Shown here: one piece after another, positions 1-6,727 of the stretch
How positions within the stretch are numbered: the first letter of the stretch is position 1
How the letters are laid out: each line of letters opens with the position of its first letter
Assembly (NCBI GenBank): GCA_018334735.1
Contig: JAGXLK010000011.1
Coordinates: forward strand, 1 to 13,626
Origin: Planctomycetota bacterium
GTDB lineage: Bacteria; Planctomycetota; Brocadiia; SM23-32
Length of the DNA: 13,626 nt
Direction: 5' to 3'
Program-made: the position numbers and the translations under genes
Notes under the pieces: model-generated
Seen by the model: only the letters and a program-made list of their open reading frames with translations
Databases searched by the model: none
Told to the model about the DNA's origin: nothing

Positions 1-504
1 ACGTTGACCCAAGGTATGTCGCGCCGAAAAGTGCGAGAATTACTGGGTGAGCCAGACACGACGGCGAAAGCTGGAAGCAGGGAAATTTGGAAGTATGAAG
101 AAGGCGAGGCCATTGTCTTTGAGGAAGGCAAATTGAAGCAACACGAGCGTGATGAGGTCGCGAAAAAGGATCCGTTAGGAATCGATATAAAAGGAAAACA
201 GGGAATTGATCGGTTTCTGGGAAATGGAAATGCAAGAGGCCCTGGGGGTAATGTTTGCGCCTGCGATACGGTATTGTTCAGTGCCAAAACAGGGCTTGCC
301 AAGGGTATGGTATGTGTCTGCAATACAATTTCGGGGTACGGTAAACGTGATGGCGTAAGGCGCGCGAATAAACGACTCTGTACGTGCAATTATATCTGTA
401 CCTGCAATATGGTCTGCACTGTTAATACCGTGGGGAAGGATTGTGGTTGTGTTGGCGTTTGTGGGTGCGAATCGGTTGTCTGCAGAAGTGTAAATATGCG
501 GTAG
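1..504 (+). CDS. BamE/SmpA-like N-terminus with cysteine-hexapeptide-repeat tail (5' partial)
   Basis: The reading frame is open at the left edge, so the true start lies upstream. Residue numbers here count the TTG at position 4 as residue 1. Residues 3-40 (QGMSRRKVRELLGEPD, then EIWKYEEGEAIVFEEGKL) match the general pattern of the SmpA/OmlA/BamE fold: a GMs-x2-V-x2-LLGePd helix followed by short strands. After a charged, glycine-rich linker (about 45-83), the tail has 14 cysteines in about 76 residues. They fall into seven hexads of the form C-x-C-[ND]-x-[VI]: CACDTV (85), CVCNTI (104), CTCNYI (126), CTCNMV (132), CTVNTV (138), CGCVGV (147) and CGCESV (153). Hexads 3-5 and 6-7 are in direct tandem. 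The tail could bind metal like a metallothionein, form disulfides, or be a modified (RiPP-like) core. Nothing in the window decides between these, and I do not recognise a named family. Confidence 0.7.
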   Translation, partial: TLTQGMSRRKVRELLGEPDTTAKAGSREIWKYEEGEAIVFEEGKLKQHERDEVAKKDPLGIDIKGKQGIDRFLGNGNARGPGGNVCACDTVLFSAKTGLAKGMVCVCNTISGYGKRDGVRRANKRLCTCNYICTCNMVCTVNTVGKDCGCVGVCGCESVVCRSVNMR

Positions 505-996
505 ACTGAAATTATGGCAACGATTTATTGTTTGACCCAATGCAGTGTGGATACTCCAATCCCAACCAAAAAACGGGCGCGATAAAAATTCCAGCTGTTG
601 CAATCTAATCCCAGACATCCATCGCTGCACTTCAAGAAAGCCGGCAGGCTCTGGTCCGCAGGAGTCAGCCTGAACTACCAGACTCTTTCTGTGCGCAAGG
701 GGGATTATTTCGTCCGGGGTTTGGATGGGTACGCGTGATGAATACGAAAACTTGTTGTGACACTTCATAATAATCCCCGATTTCGGAACAACCGCTCGCT
801 TTCGGTCTCTAGCAGTAACATCTCAAAAAGCCGAAACAACGCCCAGACTTTTCAATCTTGCCTCTGTTCTGCTACTATCGTCACCGCCATCGTGCAAAAT
901 GTTGAAGTGTTTGGTTTTTCAATAGCTCTGTCTGGGACGTGGAACGCACGGTGCAGTGGCGGGGATACCTATACAAAATGGCTTGGGAGCGAAGAC
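505..996. other. Gap before the GH116 gene; no gene recognised
   Basis: This stretch is of average composition. No protein I recognise is encoded on either strand, and I see no RNA gene and no convincing terminator. The frame of the downstream GH116 gene stays open back to position 757. However, those 80 extra codons read as low-quality sequence without family similarity, so they are treated as untranslated. A TATACA hexamer at 970-975 lies close to the GH116 start but has no credible -35 partner. Confidence 0.5.
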
Positions 997-3411
997 ATGA
1001 CGAGATACGAAGGTGAACGGCTCAACCGCGTGGCATTTCCTATGGGCGGAATCGGTGCCGGTATGATCTGTCTGGAAGGAACGGGCGGTTTATCGCATTT
1101 CTCCGTCCGTCATGAACCGAAAATTTTCAACGAACCATACACCTACGCCGCAATCTGCGTGAAAGATAAGGAAAATACCGCGCGATTGCTGGAAGGTCCA
1201 CTACCCGACGTGAAAAAATTTGGTTTCCCGGGTGCGGGCAACGGGGCCGGCGACCGCGACTACGGTTTGCCGCGTTTCCACAGGGCCGCTTTCGAAGCCC
1301 GTTTCCCCTTCGGCACCGTCCAGCTGGCCGACGATGATATTCCCCTGGATGTAGAACTGACCGGATGGAGCCCTTTCATCCCCGGCAACGCCGACGATAG
1401 CAGTCTCCCCGTCGCCGGACTTGAATATACCTTTACGAACAATACAGACCACGTGGTTGAGAGTGTTTTTTCGTTCAACAGCCGGAATGTGATGGCGACC
1501 GGCAAGGATGGATCTTCCGTTCGGAGGACCGATAACGGTTTCGTCATGGAACAGGCTTCCAGCGAGGAGCGTCCGTGGGACGAAGGAAGCCTCTTGGTGA
1601 CTGTGGATGCTGAGGATGTGGGCGTAGACTGCTCCTGGTTCCGGGGGGGATGGTTTGATGCGCAGACGGTTGCCTGGGAGCAGGTGGCATCCGGCGAAGT
1701 GTTCGACCAGGACCCTCCCGCCGCCGGGGCCCCAAGCCCGGGTGCCAGTCTCTACGTGCCTCTCACCCTCGAAGCCGGTGAATCGCGGACGGTCAACCTG
1801 CGGTTGGCCTGGTACGTGCCGCGCTCAAACGTCCGGACGGGCGGCGGGAACTGCAGTTGTGAATCGGTGGATTCGGAAGAATGTGATTGCTACACGCCCT
1901 GGTATGCGGGAGCCTTCGACTCCATCGACGGTCTCGAAGAATACTGGTCGGCCGAATACGACCGGCTGCGTGAGGAGACCCGGCAGTTTATGGATTGTTT
2001 TTACGACACGACGCTTCCAGAGGAGGTCGTGGAAGCCGTCGCCGCCAATCTGACGATCCTTAAGTCGCCGACCGTCCTGCGTCAACAAGACGGGCGGATC
2101 TGGGCCTGGGAAGGATGTTGCGACAGCTCCGGGTGCTGTCATGGAACCTGCACGCACGTGTGGGATTACGCGCAGGCGCTGCCGCATCTGTTCCCCGAGC
2201 TGGAACGATCGATGCGATGGACCGATTTCCACGAGAGTCAGGACGAAAACGGGCATCAGGCTTTCCGCACTCCGTTGCCGATCCGCGAGATGGGGCCGGA
2301 TGAACACAACGGGCCGGCTGCGGCTGATGGACAGCTCGGCGGCATCATGCGGGTCTACCGCGAGTGGCGAATCAGCGGAGACAAACAGTGGCTGACTCAG
2401 ATGTGGCCGCGGGCGAAGAAAGCCATGGATTACTGCATCGAGACGTGGGATCCGGACCGCGAAGGCGTGCTGCGGGAACCGCATCACAACACCTACGATA
2501 TTGAGTTCTGGGGGCCTGACGGCATGTGCGGCAGTTTCTATGTCGGCGCGCTGGTTGCCACCGCCCGTATGGCACGAGAACTGGGCGAAGATGCTGCGGA
2601 ATACGAAGAATTGGCCGATAAAGCGCGGGATTTCCTCGAAGAAGATCTTTTCAATGGCGAGTATTTCTACCAGAAGGTCCAGTGGAAAGACCTCCACGCG
2701 CCGCGTCCGGATGAAACGGAGGAAGCGGGTGAAAATTATTCACCGGAAGCGCTTGCCCTTTTGCAGGAAGAAGGCCCGAAATATCAGTACGGCACGGGAT
2801 GTCTCTCGGATGGTGTACTCGGAGCATGGCAGGGTCTGGCGTGCGGGTTGGGGGATATCCTGGAGCGCGAGAAAGTCGAAAAACATCTGGTCTCCGTTTA
2901 CCGCCACAACCTCAAATCGGATCTTTCCGATCACGCCAATCCCCAGCGTCCGACGTTTGCTCTGGGAGATGAGGGCGGATTGTTGCTCTGTTCCTGGCCG
3001 CACGGGGGAAAACCAACATTGCCGTTTGTCTACAGCGACGAGGTGTGGACCGGTATCGAATACCAGGTGGCCTCGCACCTGGTGATGCTGGGACGGGTGG
3101 AGGAAGGGCTGGAGATTGTGCGCACGTGCCGGGACCGCTACGATGGAACGGTTCGAAATCCCTTTAATGAATATGAATGCGGACACTGGTACGCACGCGC
3201 GATGGCCTCGTATGCGATGTTGCAGGGGCTATCCGGGGCCCGCTACGATGCTGTGGAGCGGGTGTTGTATTTGAATCCGTCAATTGAAGGCGATTTCCGC
3301 GCTTTCCTGTGCACAGAGACGGGTTATGGAACGGTGGGAATTGAGGACGGTGAACCGTTCATCGAAGTGCGAAGCGGCGAGATTGAGATCGAGCGGATTG
3401 TGCGAGGCTAA
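997..3411 (+). CDS. GH116-family (DUF608) beta-glycosidase
   Basis: The protein has 804 residues, about normal for GH116 (glucosylceramidase/beta-glucosidase/beta-xylosidase family, retaining mechanism). ATG 997 is chosen because GGGAG sits 7 nt upstream and family similarity begins at once (RLNRVAFPMGGIGAGMICLEG). Residues about 1-300 form the N-terminal beta-sandwich and about 330-790 the alpha-toroid catalytic domain. By alignment from memory with the characterised family members, WEG Glu372 is the likely nucleophile, Asp390 in HVWDY the assisting acid, and Asp501 in HNTYDIEF the acid/base. HxxQ and EWR segments typical of the family are also present. No signal peptide is seen, so the enzyme is probably cytoplasmic and acts on imported oligosaccharide or glycoside. 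Two cysteine clusters are notable: C-x-C-x7-C-x-C at 286-298 and CC-x5-CC-x3-C at 373-385, the latter next to the nucleophile. The family call is firm; the substrate is unknown. Confidence 0.9.
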   Translation: MTRYEGERLNRVAFPMGGIGAGMICLEGTGGLSHFSVRHEPKIFNEPYTYAAICVKDKENTARLLEGPLPDVKKFGFPGAGNGAGDRDYGLPRFHRAAFEARFPFGTVQLADDDIPLDVELTGWSPFIPGNADDSSLPVAGLEYTFTNNTDHVVESVFSFNSRNVMATGKDGSSVRRTDNGFVMEQASSEERPWDEGSLLVTVDAEDVGVDCSWFRGGWFDAQTVAWEQVASGEVFDQDPPAAGAPSPGASLYVPLTLEAGESRTVNLRLAWYVPRSNVRTGGGNCSCESVDSEECDCYTPWYAGAFDSIDGLEEYWSAEYDRLREETRQFMDCFYDTTLPEEVVEAVAANLTILKSPTVLRQQDGRIWAWEGCCDSSGCCHGTCTHVWDYAQALPHLFPELERSMRWTDFHESQDENGHQAFRTPLPIREMGPDEHNGPAAADGQLGGIMRVYREWRISGDKQWLTQMWPRAKKAMDYCIETWDPDREGVLREPHHNTYDIEFWGPDGMCGSFYVGALVATARMARELGEDAAEYEELADKARDFLEEDLFNGEYFYQKVQWKDLHAPRPDETEEAGENYSPEALALLQEEGPKYQYGTGCLSDGVLGAWQGLACGLGDILEREKVEKHLVSVYRHNLKSDLSDHANPQRPTFALGDEGGLLLCSWPHGGKPTLPFVYSDEVWTGIEYQVASHLVMLGRVEEGLEIVRTCRDRYDGTVRNPFNEYECGHWYARAMASYAMLQGLSGARYDAVERVLYLNPSIEGDFRAFLCTETGYGTVGIEDGEPFIEVRSGEIEIERIVRG

Positions 3412-3502
3412 GCGGCCCCGAAACCCATTATCGTGGGCTGAAGGCCCCCCATAAATCTGCTCCCCAAATACCGTATCAGGAGTGGACTGGACTTCAGCCG
3501 GA

Positions 3503-3670
3503 GTATGTTTTTAGCCGGCAGATGCTGCTTCAGGGGTCATTGCGTGTCCATCGCCAGATGGGCGAAGCAATCCTGCTGGGCTCCGTAGCCTCGCGCGGCG
3601 GAGGCTCGTCGTTTTTTCAGCCCAACAGCGAGATTGCCGCCGCGTCCCGCTGCGCGGAACGCATAGCACA
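3503..3670 (+). repeat. Dispersed repeat R1, copy A (with internal insert)
   Basis: This segment matches the reverse complement of 9961-10099. Shared blocks include a TTTAGCC stretch, GTCATTGCG at 3536, ATGGGCGAAGCAATC at 3558, CTCGTCGTTTTTTCAGCCC at 3605 and CGTCCCGCTNCGCGGAA near 3643. Copy A carries about 35 extra bases (about 3573-3605) that copy B lacks and that can themselves form a CTCCG/CGGAG stem. Its right end no longer has the CGCAATGAC terminus seen in copy B, so this copy looks decayed. Confidence 0.8.
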
Positions 3671-3876
3671 TTTCTGTGCTTCGAGGCAGGGGAACTTATC
3701 GACTCCAGTTCTGCCCCGGCTTTCATTCATACCACATACGCCCTGAAAGGGCATAAAATAGCAGCCCGGGGTGCAGACGGCTGAAGGTCGTCGGAGCCCT
3801 GGGGTACGGTGTGCATTGAGAAAAGAGTGGGCTGAAGGCCCACCACAAAACTTTGCGTGTGTCCCGACGCAACGGA

Positions 3877-3981
3877 CCGCTGAAGCGATCCACTACGAGC
3901 ACCTCCCTGTATTTTGCACGGTCGGAGAGTTATTGCAGGCCGAGAAATCATCGTCAGGCTCGTAGTGAGCTCCTTCAGGGG
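3877..3981. repeat. 24-nt inverted arms flanking a 57-nt spacer
   Basis: The arm at 3877-3900 and the reverse complement of 3958-3981 agree at 18 of 24 positions. The shared parts are CTGAAG and CACTACGAGC. Five of the six differences lie in the stem that flanks the TGAA loop, so each arm keeps its own small hairpin while the two arms could also pair with each other. Confidence 0.65.
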
Positions 3982-3985
3982 CTCG

Positions 3986-4213
3986 GGTTGCTGGTGAACT
4001 GATAACGGACTGAAGTTGGTTTCTGGTTTTTGGTTGCTGGTTTCTGGTGAACGGATAACGGACTGGAGCTCGCACTGAGTTGTTAGTTGATAGTTGTCGA
4101 ACGACAGTTAATGAACTGATAACACTGTCAACCTATACCAGGACGGGACACGGGACACTGGTGACTGATCACTGATCACCGATTACAGATCACCGGTCGT
4201 TGCTGGTTTCTGG
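3986..4213 (+). repeat. Low-complexity GGTTGCTGGTTTCTGG / tandem heptamer repeats
   Basis: Two related units lie at 3986-4015 and 4032-4068. They share GGTTGCTGG, then GGTGAAC, then GATAACGGACTG. The 15-mer GTTGCTGGTTTCTGG occurs identically at 4033-4047 and 4199-4213. Two perfect tandem heptamers sit between them: CGGGACA twice at 4144-4157 and ACTGATC twice at 4164-4177. No coding potential is credible here. The pattern suggests slippage-generated or recombining intergenic repeats. Confidence 0.7.
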
Positions 4214-4250
4214 CGTAACAAAATGACAGCTTGACATTTTCTGCGCTCAG

Positions 4251-4323
4251 CCGCCCCGTCGGGGCGGGGATTTGCTGGCGTCCGCCAACCCCCGACTCCC
4301 CCGCTACGCGGAGTCGCCGGGGG
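4251..4323. repeat. Two adjacent GC-rich hairpins
   Basis: CCGCCCC-GTC-GGGGCGG (4251-4267) is a perfect 7-bp stem. A second hairpin at 4289-4323 pairs CCCCCGACTCC with GGAGTCGCCGGGGG, with a three-base bulge, around the loop CCCGCTACGC. Neither is followed by a T-run, so they are not typical intrinsic terminators. They resemble the other hairpin repeats of this island. Confidence 0.6.
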
Positions 4324-4614
4324 CTACGCTCTCAATCGCCCCTTCCAACGGCTCGGTCGTTTGGCTGTTTCTTTTGCTTCACCTTGTTTTCGGGGAGGGA
4401 ATGGCGGCATGAAACCCGCTGGTGGTCCATGACGCTCTGAGCCGGCGAATCAGCCTCGGAAAAGAATGCTGGAGCCGGTTACCATAGATCCCGTCCCAGG
4501 AAATACTCGGGGCCCTGTTCCGGTTGATCTTCCACCAAACGCTTGATAGTATCCGGTTTCTATCGACGTTTGGCTTTCTGACGACTCGCTCCTCTTTTTG
4601 CCCGGTGAATAGCT

Positions 4615-6003
4615 ATGCCTGGTCTCAATACAGACCGCCCGAATATTCTTTTTCTTCACACCGATCAACACCGGTTCGACTACATGGGTTGTGCCGGTGC
4701 GGATTTTCTGAACACCCCGAATCTCGATCGACTCGCCGAGCGCGGGATCCGGTTCAATAACTGCATGACCAACTCCCCGCTCTGCGCTCCGGCGCGGATC
4801 GGGCTGGCGACCGGCATGCAACCCGCAAGGGTCGGCTCGCTCGGAAATGATTCTTTTGTCCCGCCGGATATGACGACTTATTACATGCGTCTGCGCGACG
4901 CGGGATACAGAGTGGGGGCCGTGGGGAAATTGGATCTGGCCAAACCGGATAGTTTCAACGGACGTTACGGCGACCGTCCCTGCGTCTACCAGTGGGGTTT
5001 TACCCATCCGGAGGAAATCGAAGGGAAAGTTCATTCCCTGCACCAGGATACCCCCAACGGACCCTACGGTCTGTGGCTCAAGGAAAAAGGCATGTGGGAA
5101 GATTATCGCCAGGAAGCTGTGGATCACTGGCGTGAACCGGATCGGTGGATAACGCCTTCAGAACTGCCGACCGAGACATTTCTGGATAGCTATCAGGGAC
5201 AACGCGCGGTCGATTGGGTCAATAACATCGGGGAACGGTTCCCCTGGCATCTGTTCGTCACGTTCTCCGGTCCTCACGTCCCGCATGATCCGCCGCGGGA
5301 GTTCGCCGATCGGTACGAAGGCAAACCGATGCCCGAGGCCGTGCCGATTCCCGAATGGGACGACCGTCCGAATCCATCAGAAACCAAACGCGACCCAGAA
5401 TTTATCCAGCAATGCCGGCGGATGTACTGCGCCTACATCGAACTGATCGACCACTGGATCGGGCGAATCCTCGATGCGCTCGAGCAACGGGGATGGCTGG
5501 AGGATACCTACATTTTCTTCTCGTCCGACCACGGAGAGATGCTGGGCGATCTGGGTCGGTACTCCAAGAAATACCCCTATGAGCCGTCTTTGCACGTGCC
5601 GCTGCTGGCCTCGGGTCCGGGCATCCCGCAGGGACAGACCTCGGAAGCCCTGGTGGAGACGATCGATTTGAACCCGACCATCTGCGAGCTGGCCGGCCTG
5701 CATCGTCAACCCAGCATCGATGCCAGGTCGATGTGTGAAACTCTCGTCGATCCGTCACGAAAACACCGGGATGAAACCGTGTCGGTTATCCGCAGCTGGC
5801 AGTGTGTGCGGACCGACCGCTACAAATTGGTCCATAATTTCAATACCTTCGATGAACTCTACGATCTGCACGAGGATCCGGGTGAACAGCGCAATATTTA
5901 CGAGGAGATGGCCGAGAAAGATCCCGACCTGATCCGCGACCTCCGCCGTCGGATAGGACAACGGCATGGGGGGGCCAGTCCCTACGGCCAGCCGCGGGGG
6001 TAG
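4615..6003 (+). CDS. Sulfatase 1 (type I, formylglycine-dependent)
   Basis: This 462-residue alkaline-phosphatase-superfamily sulfatase hydrolyses a sulfate ester of unknown substrate. The signature C-A-P-A-R-x3-A-T-G is at 57-67, with Cys57 the residue converted to formylglycine. Other expected site residues are Asp17-Gln18 (TDQHR, metal), Arg61, Lys105, His221 and His224 (SGPHVPH), Asp305-His306 (SSDHGEM) and Lys319. In the usual GKWHLG segment this protein reads GKLDLA, with Asp107 in place of His. ATG 4615 is the first start after an in-frame TGA at 4606-4608; a weak GGTGA precedes it. No signal peptide is present. The length is normal for short S1 sulfatases. The stop codon is immediately followed, in the same frame, by a transposase remnant, so the extreme C-terminus may have been altered by that insertion. 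No maturation enzyme is encoded nearby. Confidence 0.93.
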   Translation: MPGLNTDRPNILFLHTDQHRFDYMGCAGADFLNTPNLDRLAERGIRFNNCMTNSPLCAPARIGLATGMQPARVGSLGNDSFVPPDMTTYYMRLRDAGYRVGAVGKLDLAKPDSFNGRYGDRPCVYQWGFTHPEEIEGKVHSLHQDTPNGPYGLWLKEKGMWEDYRQEAVDHWREPDRWITPSELPTETFLDSYQGQRAVDWVNNIGERFPWHLFVTFSGPHVPHDPPREFADRYEGKPMPEAVPIPEWDDRPNPSETKRDPEFIQQCRRMYCAYIELIDHWIGRILDALEQRGWLEDTYIFFSSDHGEMLGDLGRYSKKYPYEPSLHVPLLASGPGIPQGQTSEALVETIDLNPTICELAGLHRQPSIDARSMCETLVDPSRKHRDETVSVIRSWQCVRTDRYKLVHNFNTFDELYDLHEDPGEQRNIYEEMAEKDPDLIRDLRRRIGQRHGGASPYGQPRG

Positions 6004-6375
6004 CAGAACTCGCGGGTGGCGCTTGGCCGGCCCGAGCCTCTGAAACACTGGTCGCTGACCACGCTGCGGCAGAAACTGATGAAGATCGGGGCGAGGGTCG
6101 TCAGGCACGCCCACCTGTATCGTCTTTCAGATGGCGGAGGTGGCAAAATGCCGCTTCCCGTGAGCGGACTGGACTTTAGAACCGCTTCTGCGGGGCTGGT
6201 GTTCAGAACGCGGCCCAATGCGGTCGAATCTCTACGCATCGCGATGTGTGTAATCAATTGCGCGCCTCAAGTCCAGTTTCGCCCGCGGACGGCGGGCTCA
6301 GCTGAACTCGAGTCTCCGCGGGAGCTCTTCGCAGCGATACTGGGGCGGAGGCGGCGGTTTCTCCGCCGCCCCAGC
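6004..6375 (+). mobile_element. IS1380-family transposase 3' remnant, frameshifted and split by a repeat
   Basis: Positions 6010-6115 encode LKHWSLTTLRQKLMKIGA and then RVVRHA, characteristic of the C-terminus of IS1380-family DDE transposases (recalled consensus HWSLTTLreKLIKIGAkVVRHaryv-FQmAEVAVPRelFaaIL). Near 6112 the frame shifts by one base, an extra C in GCCC, and continues as IVFQMAEVA to 6145. Homology resumes at about 6313 with SPRELFAAILGRRRRFLRR. The 6146-6312 segment between the halves is foreign and ends in repeat R2. Everything upstream of this C-terminal part is missing, so the element is dead. The ends of the IS cannot be placed. At 6340-6374 a CTGGGGCGG/CCGCCCCAG stem overlaps the end of the remnant. 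Confidence 0.78.
6263..6315 (+). repeat. Dispersed palindromic repeat R2, copy A
   Basis: This 53-nt sequence is identical to 10185-10237 at 49 of 53 positions. It is an imperfect palindrome: CCTCAAGTCCAGTTTCGCCC pairs with the GGCTCAGCTGAACTCGAG side, and the tip GCCCGC-GGACG-GCGGGC is a perfect stem. Its right edge coincides with the point where transposase homology resumes. A related arm, GCGGACTGGACTT, lies near the left edge of the inserted segment (about 6164-6176) and another at about 3482-3493. Confidence 0.82.
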
Positions 6376-6727
6376 ATTAACCCAGTCCCAGAACTCTTGA
6401 TCCGTGCGTGCAAAGTTTGCGCAGGATTATTACGTAAATCTCATATTAGCCCGTCTGAATTATAGATCTTTGAACGAAAACGATGACCTCCTCCGCCCCC
6501 GACGCAGGGGCGGGAGTGTGACCCCGAACCAAGTATACCTCCCAGGAAATGCCACCTCTCGCGCTCTTTGTTCTCAGAAATTTCGTCAATTTGGTGTTAC
6601 CGCATTTTCCAACGGATCAGGAGTCCTGAGAACATCCCCAGAATGCATGTGGTCGTAAACGTCTGCTAACATTGTTAACATCAGAAATGAGAAATGATAC
6701 GGAATTTTTTTTTTGCCACGGTCAATT
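6376..6727. other. Gap upstream of the nucleoside hydrolase; hairpin and possible control region
   Basis: No gene is recognised. An imperfect GC hairpin (CTCCGCCCC against GGGGCGGGAG) lies at 6491-6515. Close to the next gene are two overlapping small palindromes, AACA-T-TGTT (6668-6676) and TGTTAACA (6673-6680), then a run of ten T at 6705-6714. The palindromes could be an operator and TTGTTA (6672-6677) a weak -35, but no good -10 stands 16-18 nt downstream. Confidence 0.4.

Larger units (their letters stand above)
3435..3984. repeat. Family of short hairpins sharing a TGAA loop with different stems
   Basis: Six small inverted repeats have the same loop but different, still self-complementary stems. 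They are GGGC-TGAAG-GCCC (3435-3447), GCCC-TGAAA-GGGC (3740-3752), GACGGC-TGAAG-GTCGTC (3776-3792, one G:T pair), GTGGGC-TGAAG-GCCCAC (3827-3843), CGC-TGAA-GCG (3878-3887), and, on the minus strand, GAGCCCC-TGAA-GGAGCTC (3967-3984, paired through one wobble on the plus strand). A related hairpin with loop TAAAG on the minus strand occurs at 9917-9935. Similar 'xxxCTGAAGGxxx' intergenic elements are, as I recall, common in PVC genomes. They look like REP-type sequences, not gene terminators, because no T-run follows. Confidence 0.7.
3412..4614. other. Repeat-rich gene-free island
   Basis: This is about 1.2 kb without a supportable gene. From left to right it holds TGAA-loop hairpins, a copy of dispersed repeat R1, more hairpins, a pair of 24-nt inverted arms, low-complexity CTGGTTTCTGG-type repeats, two heptamer duplications and two GC-rich hairpins, each listed separately. 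The short open frames in it are translations of these repeats. From about 4324 to 4614 I see no distinct feature. An in-frame TGA at 4606-4608 fixes the start of the next gene. Confidence 0.75.

Noticed and set aside
175..768. Long minus-strand open frame opposite the cysteine-repeat gene
   Set aside because: It has no recognisable domain, no good ribosome site, and runs antisense to a gene with clear repeat structure. Treated as a shadow.
757..996. N-terminal extension of the GH116 frame (80 codons)
   Set aside because: It has no family similarity, while a Shine-Dalgarno and the start of homology both point to ATG 997.
1825..2697. 290-codon minus-strand frame inside GH116
   Set aside because: Exactly antisense to the catalytic domain of GH116; a by-product of GC-rich codon use.
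3727..3951. Short minus-strand frame in the repeat island (reads SAPRAAILCPFRA)
   Set aside because: This type of peptide is the translation of a common intergenic hairpin repeat, not a protein.
3412..4614. CRISPR array in the repeat island
   Set aside because: Repeats are not identical, not regularly spaced and have no uniform spacers; no cas gene is nearby.
6340..6374. GC-rich stem as a terminator after sulfatase 1
   Set aside because: No T-run follows, and the sequence overlaps the coding part of the transposase remnant.
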